64,000 nucleotides of DNA, taken from contig OX596335.1 of the NCBI GenBank assembly GCA_951394405.1, positions 1,674,001 through 1,738,000 of the forward strand, in the 5' to 3' direction. Each line of letters begins with the position of its first letter. The first letter of the stretch is position 1. A program made the position numbers and the translations under genes. The notes beneath the pieces are model-generated. The model did no database searches. It saw only the letters and a program-made list of their open reading frames with translations, and had not been told where the DNA came from. Origin of the DNA: Coprinellus micaceus (Eukaryota > Basidiomycota > Agaricomycetes > Agaricales > Psathyrellaceae). Shown here piece by piece: positions 1-11,022 of the stretch.

Positions 1-2414
1 CCAGCGCTTCGTGCGCCTGGGCGGTTCGAGGTCTCAACTCGATTTCGCCAAGACGGGGCCGAACGTGGTTTGGTGAGCGACTTGTGATGAAAGCCAGAGC
101 GGTAAGTCGAAGACATTGACGCGTTTGGTCGAGTCACGCTGGCGTAGAAGGGCCGTCCCGGGGATGTAAAGTTGAAGGAGGCGGTAGAACGTCTCGATTT
201 TGCGGACTAGCGTATTGGCGTGGAACCGTGTCTTGGAGAGTTGACGATCTTGTGAATGGTCCCAAATCTGGCCCGTCTGGTTCTTTACAGTGCGCCTAGT
301 GACAGAGTAATTAAGATCGCGCTTCTGGTAGGATAGAGAATATACTTGCTGTTCGGCTTCGAGATCGAAACCCTATGCGATGAGACCACTGGGAGAAACC
401 TCGTCGGGTAAGGAGAAGTCCTCGCCTTGCTTCATGACTTTCTTCTCTTCGTCTGCAAGCTCCCGACGGACGGATTCCTGCGTAGGCACCTTTACCCTGA
501 ATTCAAACGGGTTCGGCTGTAACGAATCGTCCTCCCAAGCCGCGAGTTCCTTTCCCCAGATCTCGATGTTGTCAGGAGCCAGCGTCTCTTCGTACTCCGC
601 GTGCGCGACGAAGTGTTCAGCAATCGAGGAAGTCGCAGTCTCGAGCTTTTCCAAGAGATAGGATCCTTGAAGGGTGGAGTCAGCCGAACTGCCCGACGAA
701 GGTGAGGTTTGAAGGGCGGGGGAAGCTGTATTGCACTGACAGTGCCCACTCCGCTCGATGCATATCCGTGCCCGGGTCGAATGTCCGCAAGGTTGATGGC
801 ATCGTGTCGAGAGCAAGTGCTTTTGGGTTCTTTCTCGTCAGCGTGAGGAGCGATGTGCTCCCTGAATGCGGTATCTTCGACAAAGTAAGAGAACCCCCGG
901 CTTAACCCTGGGTCAGCGGTATCGGTAGAGACCGCCTTTCGCTTCAATCGGAAATTCGCTCCAAGCCGATTTTCAAAGCGTGGAGAAACCTGGAATAGGA
1001 TATGATGTGGGTATAACAGTGGAGTGTGAGCAGATAAGTCGATGACAAGACTCACATAGTCCCTTTGGGTTCATCTTCCCATCCCGGTGCAAGGTTGATA
1101 CCGGGTGGGGGCAGGGAGGACACAAAACTGCACACTCGCCTTCACGCGTCTCGGAAGGGGAGTCGATGTGGGTCGTGCGCTCGTCCGGCCTGCTTGATTA
1201 GTTTGGAGTGCAGCCATTTGTGAACCATGCGTATCAAGCTGGGATACTATGTAGTACCGATCCTATGAGAAGATAAGCTAGAGGCCAATGAAGCAACTGA
1301 TAATTCACGCACCTTGACCTCCACCAACCCGGTGTTGTCCGTTAACCGGGATATCGTTGTGAAAACTTCAAACGGCGAAATCTTAGACCCATACTGGAGA
1401 ATTTCGAAGAGTTCCAGGAGACGGAAGGTCGCAGCAGTCTTGGGTTGGATGGTCGTTGCTGGAAAGAGGCGCCGTTCGAGCAGCTGCGCTACATGGTCCG
1501 AAATCCGATTGTCCACACTGGCATGCACAGAAGTCCAACCCAACCTCATGGGCAGCGTCCAAGTCCAAAAATCATGAAGTCGCCATTCCAGGCTCTCTGT
1601 TTCTCACGACATTGGTCGCCTGTTGGATGTCCGAGCTGAATGCGAAGTCCAAGTGACTTCAGCGATACCCTGTCGAACAGACGCCATTCCATCGCTGCAG
1701 CGCGGTAAGTATGGAATACTTCCATGGTTATTGAAGGTGACGCTGACCTGAATCCGATGGAGAAGGGCCGGCGTGGGACGTGACTATGCATTATTGACAA
1801 ACGAGGCCCATCCCTATGCAGCTCCTACATCGATGGACTGCCGGTTGGGTGGCACCTTGCATCGCTGACAGCATGCTGGTGGATTCCGGCCTCTTCCTTC
1901 CAGAGTGATGAGATACTCCATGAACTTGTCGATTCCCCTGTTCCACTCATGAAGAGCGGGATCCTATGCCGAGTCAGCTGTTTGGAAAGGTAGGCACGGT
2001 GCACCTGATAGGACTCACCCCTAGGCCTTTGGGGCGCCCTGCAGTCTCAGGGTCGCTTTCTGGAGGCGGCTGTTGCTTCTCGATGAAGCTATCGACATAT
2101 CCTTGATCCCAGCCGTTCTGAAACGCGATCCCAGACCAACGCCGGAGATAGTCCAGGACTGTGGGCCTGGACTCGGCACGGACTTGGTTGACTGTCGACG
2201 AGCTTGCATGAGATCCCACACGAAAGCCTCCCCCTGGGACACATTTCAAGTTCTTGGTCTGGAGTCTGCTACTCACAGCTGCCCCTGGATTTGGCTTGGG
2301 GTTAAACTGAGGTACTCTGAGGCCTCCGAGAAAGGAGGCCGTCGGCGCATGATTGCTGATCTTGACCGTGGGCTTCGCGTTCTTCCTCTTGTTGGCAAGG
2401 TCATTCTTCACCAT
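1..2414 (-). pseudogene. KDZ transposase with CxC2 zinc cluster, decayed and running off the window edge
   Basis: Read on the minus strand, successive fragments in shifting frames follow the order of a KDZ (Kyakuja-Dileera-Zisupton) DNA transposase. First comes an N-terminus starting at ATG 2414 (KPTVKISNHAPTASFLGGLR). A Cys/His cluster at about 1930-1800 follows (ACCQRC, HRCRSC). Then come LKSLGLRIQLGHPTGDQC (about 1670-1610), PKTAATFRLLELFEI and SPFEVFTTISRLTDNTG (about 1440-1310), ANFRLKRK (about 950), SGVGTV (about 750), LQPNPFEFRVKVPTQ (about 520-480) and GFDLEAEQQ (about 370). The reading frame is broken repeatedly. A TAG stop lies just before GFDLEAEQQ, another shift lies near position 55, and the segment between SGVGTV and the C-terminal third is far shorter than in full KDZ proteins, so an internal deletion is likely. 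KDZ elements are DNA transposons common in basidiomycetes. No terminal repeat can be checked because the 3' end lies outside the window. Confidence 0.85.
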
Positions 2415-2541
2415 ATCGAACCAGGGTAGAGAGAGTAAGACGGGCGACGTGCCCAAGATGGAGTGGTGCTCCCTGGTGTGCCTGGGCGTTTCTCAACGGG
2501 AAAGGTAATTCGGCAAGCACGGACCACGGCGACGTTCCAGG

Positions 2542-2548
2542 TATATAG
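2542..2548 (+). promoter_or_regulatory. TATA box of the bZIP-like gene
   Basis: TATATAG lies 81 bp upstream of the ATG at 2623. It supports that ATG as the start and leaves room for a CT/CA-rich leader. Confidence 0.5.
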
Positions 2549-2622
2549 AGCGCTTTTCTTGAGCACCTTTCTTCTTCAACATCAACAGGGCATCACACCA
2601 GCTCCCCTCCTCGCTCTCGTGG

Positions 2623-3390
2623 ATGGGCCGTCCAGCAAAGTATCTGACCCACAAAGAAAGGCTAGAAGCCAGAAGAGCACGAAGGGCCGAGCGCTATAGA
2701 GACCCCGCGTATGTCCGAATGTATCATTAAACTTTGTCGCAGAAGCTCACCCGAAAGGTTCGCAGGGTTGCCGAGGCGCGCGTCAGGGAAAATCAACGCG
2801 CTTATACCAAGCGTCGGTTACACCTTAATGCCAGCATCCCCGTGCCCGACCGTGTGCGAGCGACCGCGTCGACCCCATTGCTCTTCGAGGACGACTCCAT
2901 GATCGCGAAATTCCGTCGAGGCCCAGAAATCCTCTTCCTCAGAAGTTCCGCAATCGACGACCGGGACCTGGAGCTTCTTTCCAGGCTTCCCCCGTGTCAG
3001 GATTCCGTCCTGTCCGAGGTCTCTTTCAAGCAGGATTGGGATAGTCTGGGCGCTGCCCTTTACGGGTACCAGATTCGCAAGTACCTCGAACACCAGCAAA
3101 CCCTACGAAATCTCTACAACACCCCGGATTCCAGACTGCCGGCTTCATCGGAACTTGTGCAGGAGTTCCACTCCCTTCTAGTGCAGTGGGATCTGTTTAA
3201 GAACGCCGAGGTGCGGTTCTGGAAGGAGGGGAGAATTCTGGAATCAAACGTGGCCCGAGTGAATGCCCACTGGGTAGCAATAAGGATCGTGTTCGTCAGC
3301 CAAGATCTATTAGCATTGGCAAAGGGCGAAGACTGTTATTTACATGTTTCCCGTCGAAGGACAGCGCGCTATGTGAACTTATTCCCTTGA
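2623..3390 (+). CDS. Small protein with bZIP-like basic motif (copy 1)
   Basis: Two exons, 2623-2708 and 2766-3390, with a 57-nt GTATGT...CAG intron, give 236 aa. The protein starts MGRPAKYLT, followed by an Arg/Ala/Glu-rich helix. It then has NQRAYTKRR at about residues 38-46, which fits the N-x-x-A-x-x-x-x-R core of a bZIP DNA-contacting region. I see no regular leucine heptads after it, so dimerisation through a classical zipper is not supported. The rest is helical and of unknown function. The exon 1 length (86 nt), the intron position and the C-terminal layout match the gene at 48250-49031, so the two are paralogs. Small proteins starting MGRP/MGRA with an Arg-rich helix recur in mushroom genomes as far as I remember. 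A role in DNA binding is inference only. Confidence 0.75.
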
Positions 3391-3702
3391 TGTACCTTAC
3401 TTAGAGAGTTTCGCTCGTGGCAATGGTTCCGCACCTTCCCTAGCAACGAGGGTTGGGGTTCTTTACTCCCGCCGGGAATCCAACCAGATCTAGCGATCAT
3501 CGGAGGGGATATATTGGGGTAAGCGAGAGTACCGACGCGGATCAAAGGAAGGTACAGGAATCATCGGACATCAAGTAAGCGGTTGGAAAGGGGGAAATGA
3601 GGCGTGCTGCAGCATTGGCGCGACAGCACGCCCACATTACACAGTAGCAAGTCGCACGGAAGTAAACACATATACAGTACAGCTAGGATAGAGGAGCTCA
3701 AA
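3391..3702. other. Intergenic, nothing recognised
   Basis: About 310 bp between the stop of the bZIP-like gene and the stop of the minus-strand gene at 3703. The two genes are convergent, so this probably holds both 3' ends. No ORF or repeat is supported. Confidence 0.5.
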
Positions 3703-4329
3703 TCAAATACGCTTGCGTGGGGCATCGAGAGGGTCGAACGCGAAGATGAGGTCATCATCAGCCGAGGCAGACGCGCCCCTCCCCGAATACTGGCCTGCGC
3801 CGCTCCCCCCCGCCATCGCAATGCCGAGGTAAGGCACGTCCGCGTTGGGCTCGAAGTCGGCACCGAAGTCGAAGGGCATGTTTACAGTGCGCCGAGTGAA
3901 TTCGTACCGGCCGGTAATGCAGGGCATGGGTGAGGGAGGAGGGAGATGCATCGCACTTTGGATGGTGTCGTTGAGGGCCGTGACGCGAGACTCGAGGACG
4001 GGCGTAACTCGATTCGATTCGGCTCGCAAGTAGCCCCTCCCGTAAAAGAGGAGGCTGCACATCAGGTTCTGAGCGAGTCTGAGCGCCAATGGACGGGGAA
4101 GAGAGACGCCGGCACTCACTTGTTGGGCGGCACGAAACCGAGACATATAGTCCATGTGATCTGGGGCCCAGGAGGGGAAGGGAATTCCGTGGTTTCGACA
4201 GAACATCTGCCACAAGTGATTAAACTCGCCTTCGACGTCTCCCTGCTCGAGGACGGTGCGCGCGAGAATGGACCCGTAATGCTTGATGTCCGTGAGTTGT
4301 GCGGCCGGCCACTTGATGATGGAGGTCAT
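3703..4329 (-). CDS. Uncharacterised 191-aa protein
   Basis: Exons 4329-4120 and 4068-3703 with a 51-nt GTGAGT...CAG intron. The ORF also reads through the intron, but splicing is favoured by the perfect donor. The protein begins MTSIIKWPAAQL. Its first 70 residues are helical and aromatic-rich (EFNHLWQMFCRNHG, DHMDYMSRFRAAQQ). The tail is Gly/Ser/Ala-rich and acidic and ends in PRKRI. No catalytic motif is recognised. A strong TATA box lies 215 bp upstream, and a possible donor (GTACGC, about 4487) between the two suggests an intron in the 5' leader. It lies just downstream of the RNase H1 N-terminal-like gene on the same strand. Function unknown. Confidence 0.6.
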   Translation of the reverse strand: MTSIIKWPAAQLTDIKHYGSILARTVLEQGDVEGEFNHLWQMFCRNHGIPFPSWAPDHMDYMSRFRAAQQVSAGVSLPRPLALRLAQNLMCSLLFYGRGYLRAESNRVTPVLESRVTALNDTIQSAMHLPPPSPMPCITGRYEFTRRTVNMPFDFGADFEPNADVPYLGIAMAGGSGAGQYSGRGASASADDDLIFAFDPLDAPRKRI

Positions 4330-4543
4330 GCTTGGAACACCGAGTCATGTCAGTAAAGGCATCCGATAAGGAACCGAGGACGGCCGTGGAGGCGAGTAAG
4401 CAATAGAAAAAGAGTGAGGTCTCAGGTGAGGGAGTACGGGCTCCAGGCCACTGGGAGGGGGGACGAGAGGGAAACGTGTACGGCGTACCTGGCTGTACTG
4501 AAGGTGGGTTGGAGGGAGAATGAGAAGGGGGATTTGAGAAACA

Positions 4544-4552
4544 CCTTTTATA
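4544..4552 (-). promoter_or_regulatory. TATA box for the 3703-4329 gene
   Basis: TATAAAAGG on the minus strand, a near-consensus TATA element. It points to transcription toward the ATG at 4329. Confidence 0.6.
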
Positions 4553-4559
4553 AACTGCC

Positions 4560-5743
4560 TCTTACCGAATGATGGGGGGTCAGAAGCGTCTCTTCTGACC
4601 TCGACGGGGAAGCGCTGAGATTCCCCGCTGCGATCTTAGATCCCGGGGTCCACGCCTCTCCAATCAGGGACGGAGTATTAAGCCATTGGTATTCTGTAAA
4701 AGAGAGACAAGTCTCTAGTAAATCGCGTTCTTGATGTAAAGCCTTGCTTGGTGGGAGGATATACTACGGGAACTATGCTTAACGCAACGCATATCTTATG
4801 TTTACGCAAAGTGGAGAATTGCATGGACAGATACGAGGTTGACGCCCAAAGCCCTGTATGCTCGTACGAACAGCAGCTGAACTTTCGTTAATATTGGCCA
4901 GCCAAAGAACGGGAAAGTTTCTACTACCAAGGCATTTCAATTGGTGCGTCCTATGAGGGGTCTCACTTCTGAATCTATTCAGCTGAAAGCTAGGTAGGGT
5001 CCCGTTCCAGTAACGCTCGGGGGTATATTCTGTGTCTCAACGCCGCACCCAGTTTGACATCACATATCCGCGGATTCTAAGAATTAGAAATGTCTATGGG
5101 TGTGGTGAAAGGCGACGGGGGCGTGCTTGAGCTCATACCCTGCAATCAGCGTCTCAATTTACCTCCCAAATACCAGTAAACGAGTCGTCACCCCGAGTCC
5201 CTGGAAGTCCCCTCACCATCCAAGTTCAAGTTCGTTCGTTCAACCAGGAATGCGCCAAAAAGGAGAAAATATTAACTTGGTGGGCTTAGCATAGCGGTAC
5301 ACAAAACAACTAGGGCGGTAGAATCACTCCGCCCCGTCTAGCTATCGAACCTCGTTTGCGGCAAGTACCGACCCAATCACCGCGTTACATCCCACTACTA
5401 TCTTTTTGGGCACAGACTGTCGATGAAGAGGTGAGGTGTACGGGTGAAACGAAGGACGATCGAGTATTGTTGGGAGCCCGAGTTCATTTTTGGGGGTCGT
5501 AACTTGCTCGCGACTCAAGGGGAACCGATAGAATGGGCGACAACGGCAGACTCCATGTATTTAGAGAGAAGAACCAATAATACAAGTGAAGCACAGGGAG
5601 GCGGTCATGGTCAGCCGTTGGGAGGGGGAGAGAGGAAGCCGATGTGTGGGTTGAAGTAAGTACAGGAGGAGGGGAGCAAGAAAGGGGTCGTATCAAGGAA
5701 GTGAGAGTCCCAGTTCCTCCGGATGTGAAGCGCTGCATGTAAC
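4560..5743. other. Intergenic, AT-richer, no gene seen
   Basis: Both strands carry only short overlapping ORFs without recognisable motifs. The 3' end of the RNase H1 N-terminal-like gene enters at 5744. Confidence 0.5.
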
Positions 5744-6918
5744 CTAAGCGTACTTGACCGATCCGCGGTTCCATGCCTTGATGTACTTCTGGAAAGCGTT
5801 GGCGAGGGTGGGGCGCTTGCGGAAGACGGCGCCTGCAACGCCAGTGACGTAGGGAGACGTAGCGTCCCTGAATAGCAATGTGAGTAGGGCCTACCCTCGA
5901 CCACAGAGGCAGGACTTACCAGCCACCAAACACTCCGACCCGCAAGCCCTTCACCACCACGTAGAAGGGAGAGTCTGAGAGAAGGATTGTTAATCGGTGC
6001 GGCGAAGAACGAAGGGTAGAACATACCCTCTTCGGAACAGAAGACGGCGTCGTTGGGGTTAGGAGGGATGGTGAGCTCGCCCAAGGAGTAGATGCCAGGG
6101 ATGACAACGCTCTCATTGGGAATGGGATCCCCTGGGGTGTAGACGTACTGGGGCCTGCCGTTGATGGGGGCGGCAAGGATGGCCGGGGCAGCGGCGGGAA
6201 TAGGGTCGGACAACGTGGGGTAGGTAGGCTGAGAGAGGACAGGAGCAAACGTGGGTATGGCCGAAGGAGTGGGGACAGAGGGGTGACAGGTGACAGAGGT
6301 ATACGGGAAGGGGACAGAGGAACCGAGAGCGGCCGAACCAGAGCCAACGACGGGGGCAGGGGCCGCAGTGTGGGCGGAAGTGCCAGAAGCGTGAGCTGGA
6401 GGAATTGGTATGCCGAGAAAGGAAAGCCAGTCAGAGTCTGTGGCTGAAAAGGGATGACAAGGGCGGGGGAGGCCGGTCTCGTTGACACACCTTGACCGGT
6501 AGGAGGGGCAGGATTCGCCTGAGTGGCGATGTCAACACCGTTGTCGCTCCCCCTAGCTTCCTCGTCGGAATCGGGGGGAGCAGCAGCTGCGACGTCATCT
6601 TCGGCGTCCTCAGGCTGGACGAGCATGAACCCGACGCCCATGCATCGCTTGCAGGTAGTCGGCGCTTTGGTAGCATGAGAATAGGAGGGTAAATCAATAG
6701 CAAGATTACGTACTCAAGGGGGTGAACCCCAACGCAACCAAACCGCTGCCTCCGTCGACAGATTCATGGAACGCGATGAGCCCTACGGAGAGTTTGGTCA
6801 GCGGACAAACGATGCGAGTACGTGACGACTTACTTTCGTCAATGGCCTTGACCAGAGCCCCCAACAACTCGGCCATGTTCTTCGAGAGGGGCAGGTTAAG
6901 GACACTCTGGGGGAGCAT
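5744..6918 (-). CDS. Protein with C-terminal RNase H1 N-terminal / viroplasmin-like domain
   Basis: Six exons on the minus strand: 6918-6834, 6782-6714, 6664-6491, 6395-6027, 5974-5920 and 5867-5744. The introns are 49-95 nt, all GT-AG, and phases agree throughout. This gives 291 aa from ATG 6918, or 318 aa from the in-frame ATG at 6999. I prefer 6918 because a TATA box lies only a few bases before 6999. The middle is Pro/Ala/Ser-rich and probably disordered. The C-terminus (FYVVVKGLRVGVFGGW, then TSPYVTGVAGAVFRK) matches the fold that binds RNA-DNA hybrids in the N-terminus of RNase H1 and in caulimovirus viroplasmin (Pfam PF01693): a YVV-KG strand, GV-GGW, and V-G-GA-FRK. No RNase H catalytic domain follows, so this is a stand-alone hybrid-binding domain, a form I know to be expanded in mushrooms. 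Cellular role unknown. Confidence 0.8.
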
Positions 6919-7001
6919 TGCGGAATGTGGATGAAGGGCTGTAGTCGCGTAGAGGTAAAGTTGAGAGGCGGCGAAGGGTGTTCTGTGGGGGGCTGCCATG
7001 G

Positions 7002-7008
7002 ATTTATA
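7002..7008 (-). promoter_or_regulatory. TATA box of the viroplasmin-like gene
   Basis: TATAAAT on the minus strand, 84 bp before ATG 6918 but only 3 bp before ATG 6999. This spacing argues for the downstream start. Confidence 0.45.
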
Positions 7009-7445
7009 CGTCCTATCCCATGTTTACGGATGTTTAGTGTGTGTCAAGATCGAGGGTCCTGTAGGCCTTGTGACTCGAAGAGTTGGCGCAAGCTAACCGG
7101 AGATTTCGCAAGCCTAGATGAACAGGATAGGTTAAAGTGAGCGTGGTTATCGCAAGCGAGCCGAACCAACCCACCTATACGAGCACACCTCTGGTGCAGT
7201 GGCTGGAGGTAGCAGTGGGCCGATGGATCGAAGGCTGTCCAGTCGAATTGAGTTGGTTCCGTTGACTTTAGGTTCGCGTGCTCATCGCGTTGGAATTTAT
7301 CTATACCTTACCTCTTCCGCCGGTTCTGCCCCCCTCTCCTCTCACCGCGTTCCTCATCGCCTGTACCCCAAGACACTGCACCAGGGATCCCCGCTGCACC
7401 ACCGAAACAACAAAGACAAAGACGACAAGCCCCAAGTTGATACCA

Positions 7446-10400
7446 ATGGGGAACTCCTGGGCTGGCGAGAAGGAGACCGAGCTCCTTCAAGCGTTCATGC
7501 CAAATTATGAACTGTGTCAGGTCAACCGTAATTACCAAACCTTTTGGCCCCGCCTCTTCTCTAGTTTTGGCGCAGCGTTCCCCTTGATTGAGAAGATTTG
7601 GCCGAACCAAGGGAAGGCGCTCGAGACGTTGACTGGGGCCGAGAACGAGGTGTATAACAAGAAGTTGAAATCTAGGCACGATGTAAGTCCAAGGGTCCTC
7701 CAGATTTTTGAACATTCACTGAAGTTCTTGTAGAGTTTGAAAGAATGGTTTCGATGGCGCGCCAATCCGCGCAGCCGGAACACCACCACTGCCGTGACCA
7801 AGAAGGATTTGAAGAAGATCTACCAGCCCGCCCGAACTCGTGGGCGCAAGAACTACGAAGTGTTCGCCAAGCTCTACGCTGACGTCGTCGATCCAGTCTA
7901 TGAGGAGTCGTGCCGAGTCCAGGGCGCTAAAGGGAAGCACTGTCTCCCCATCTGGCATAAAGTCGCGTCGAGGATGTGGAAGCAAGCAAGCCAGGAGCAA
8001 ATTGATGCCGTCAGTGCGACAATTGAGAGCGAGTTAGCACGAGCCGAAGACACCGACGCGGAAGATGAATCTCCGGCGACATACCAGTAGTAAGCATGCT
8101 TGCTATGAGCTCGAGGACACCATGGCTCATGCTTTTGTGCGGACAGCTACCTGAGGCTCTTGCCTGGGGTTCTCACAGCGACAATCGATCCTGCTGTGCG
8201 GAAGGCAGGGGTTGTGGCGGTGTGTACCGTGATTGGCCCGGTGCCTGAAGCTGGAGGCCAGATTGTGGCAACCACGTGTGTTCGTTTCCTGGTTATTATC
8301 TCCTCAAACTCAACCCTCGCTTGCATTCTCATCCAGTCTTCAGTTTGGGGACAGTGGAACCACTCCCCTCTTCTCTTCTGCGTGGTCCGGCCATGAGGAA
8401 ATCTACATTGAACACCTCGCTTCATTCATGCGGAAGTACGAATTTCGTAAGTGGACTCCCCTTCTCTCCACGTCTCAAGCTCCCGCTGAGACTTCGATAG
8501 CGGATGACCTCTGTGCTCGACGTAGTCTCACAGGGGGAGCAGAAGCCATAGGCGAAAGCGGTTCTAGTCACGAAAAGAGCCAAGGTAAGTTTAGCTAGAC
8601 TTTGGAACCGAACTGGGGACTAATTCGCGGAGGTGCACCAGGATGTACACAAGCCGAACATGCATCTATCGACGTCCGCGCTCCTGCGGAGGCGCAATCA
8701 GTGGTTCCTGATCCCAGCGCGAAGCCCGTCCCCGCCCCCCAGTGGGTGCCGCCCGTCATTCTTCCACGAGCACAGACGGCTGCTCCTCCCTCCGCTCCTC
8801 TTGGCCAGGCCCCTGACGCTGTACCCACCCCAACTCCCGCTCCTCCCGCTCCCCATGGCGATGTTCATATCGTCCAACCTCGCTCAACTCAGCCTTCCCC
8901 ACCTGTCGTTACTCCAGCCGCAGTCGACTTGGCTGCGCCAACCCCAGAGCACCCATATTCCCTGTCGGGTCTCAATGCGGCATTTCCCCAGTTCCCCCCT
9001 CAGCAATTCTTACCCGTCCAGGGGACAGCAGCAGCTCATGTTGGAGCGCCCCGTCTTACGCCGGATCTCTATGGCCCGTATTCGGCAACTCCAGATCCCG
9101 AACTATACCTGGAGCCTCAACAGCCGGCCGATTACAACAAGTCTCTTATCAACGGCTGGGATGCGGGAGCAGAGGGACCGATGAAGACATGGGATGATTG
9201 TCTAGCTCAGCCACCCCTACCTAATGTCGACCTCTCAATTTTCCAAACCAGTTCTTCCAACGATTGGTGTAATATCAACACTTTCAACGCCATTGCCCAG
9301 GAGAACGCTCTGGCTTACACGCATACCCAGGCCACATTCCCATCCTCGAACTCTCCCTCTGGTTTCCTTATTCCCGCATCAAACGAGTATCCTTCTTTTC
9401 CATCGTCGAATTTCCATGTGCCCAACTTCTCCAATACCCTCCCGTCGGGTCAGACTGGTTCCGCCTTTCCTCCCGCGTCGAACAAGTCCTCGATATTTCC
9501 ATCTTCGAGCTTACATACGCCTAACGCCCCCAATACCCTCCCGTCAGGCCAATCTGGTTCTGGCCTCCCTTCCCTTCGTCCCACTGAGCTCCTCCTCGCC
9601 TTCTCAAGGCCACGAGAGCCAGCATCCTCGCTTGTCGCGGTAGAACTTCCGACCAGTACGAGTTCTGCGAGTTCTGTCCTCGCATCCACGGACTTCTCTG
9701 TTGCCTCGTTACCGGGCACGTCTCCCTCAGCCTCTTCCTCGGTTGCCTCCGCCGGGGTCATCCCCGCTGCAACTGCCCCAACTTTACCACCCACATTTCC
9801 GCCTGCCACAAATGGCGAACCCAAGGCATCTGACACCAGGCTCAACCCAACGCCGTTCATGTTATCCATGCGTCCAGGGTTCGGTGGCTCCCTGTTGGGG
9901 AATGCATCAAGCTCACCCGGGGTTCGACAGCCGGAGAAGGTTCAGCTTCCACCGACGAACAAGGAAAACAATCCCGCACAAACGACCTCACCGAATAATC
10001 GTTCAACTTGCCAGACGAGCACGTCCAAGCCCTCCGAGACACCCCAAGCCCCGGCACCGCATCGCCCCACTCCTCGTGTCCGAACTCACATTGCGCCTCC
10101 ATGTGCCCCAACGCCTCATGTCCCGACGCCTCGTGTCCCCATACTTGTCCAGGACCCACACCCACAAACCGCTGTGGTCCCTCCTGAGGGTACGGCTCGC
10201 CGATCCGCCCGCGAGCACATCAAGAGTATGCTCGAGAAGCAGAACCTCATCGGAACGAATATAATCTCTCACTCCGCCGCCGCGTCAGCTACACCGTTGA
10301 CGGACAATGCCTCTGAGGACGAAACCCCGCCGCCATGGTTTACCGCTGCTTTGGAACACCTGGAGAAGGAAGATCTGGGAGTAGTTTGGGCGGGGACGGT

Positions 10401-11022
10401 GCGGAAATGGGCCGAACTAGAGCGCACACTGGGCTATGGGAAGGTCGGCAAGGTGAGTAATTCGGCTTGTGGTCTTGCTTTCTACGTCCTCTGATACTTC
10501 CCCAGACACCCTTCCCCGCGAAAGGTCGTCCCGAAGAGTGGGGGAAATGGACCGTCAAATCGAAAAACGGTATCCGGCCCTACCACAACCTCCCTCGAAT
10601 CCAAGAGCCCGCAGAATTCGGGCTGGCCATCCTCAAGTGGTGGTACTCTGTTCAGCCTCCCTTCAGAGCCTCCGAAAATAACTTCCCCCTTCCCATCTTC
10701 TCCGACGACTCTTTCGACGGCGACGCTTGGTCTGCTCTGCGTAAATCGGGACCCAACGGCTTCGTCGTGTTCATGACGATGCTGGCTTGGTGGGGACGCA
10801 CTGCTCACACTGCAAACACGTTCGGGGAAGACTCTCGTCCAGCTTGGTGGCTCCTGGTGGCGGATGTCAGCGCGTGTATCGATGCGATTTCAACCTCGAC
10901 TTCCGATAACCGCAAGCGAGCATTGGCTGGTGACGCCAGTGAACGACCCCATAAGCGGTATGTTTCTCAATCAAGCTAGGACTTCAAGGGTTGCTGATCA
11001 GTTCTATAGCCAGAAGACTTGA
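7446..11022 (+). CDS. Large uncharacterised mushroom-family protein, 1066 aa
   Basis: Eight exons: 7446-7682, 7734-8089, 8147-8275, 8337-8446, 8501-8584, 8633-10452, 10506-10957 and 11010-11022. All junctions are GT-AG and phases are consistent. The last 13 nt complete an ERPHKRQKT C-terminus. The N-terminal 200 residues are helical, with WP, FW and WFRWRAN motifs (YELCQVNRNYQTFWPRLF; SLKEWFRWRAN). A conserved block RLLPGVLTATIDPAVRKAG follows. Residues about 310-900 are Pro/Ser/Thr-rich and low in complexity, with a 33-aa tandem repeat. The last 150 residues form a conserved block with FGLAILKWWYSVQP and NGFVVFMTMLAWWGRTA. I know this N- and C-terminal combination as an expanded, functionally unassigned Agaricomycete family. 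The ORF is intact, which suggests recent or ongoing selection. No enzyme motif is seen. Confidence 0.8.
9382..9579 (+). repeat. Two tandem 99-bp coding repeats
   Basis: Unit 1 (9382-9480) and unit 2 (from 9481) encode similar 33-residue segments sharing FPSS, NTLPSGQ and GSG/GSA. They lie inside the disordered part of the 1066-aa protein. Confidence 0.6.
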
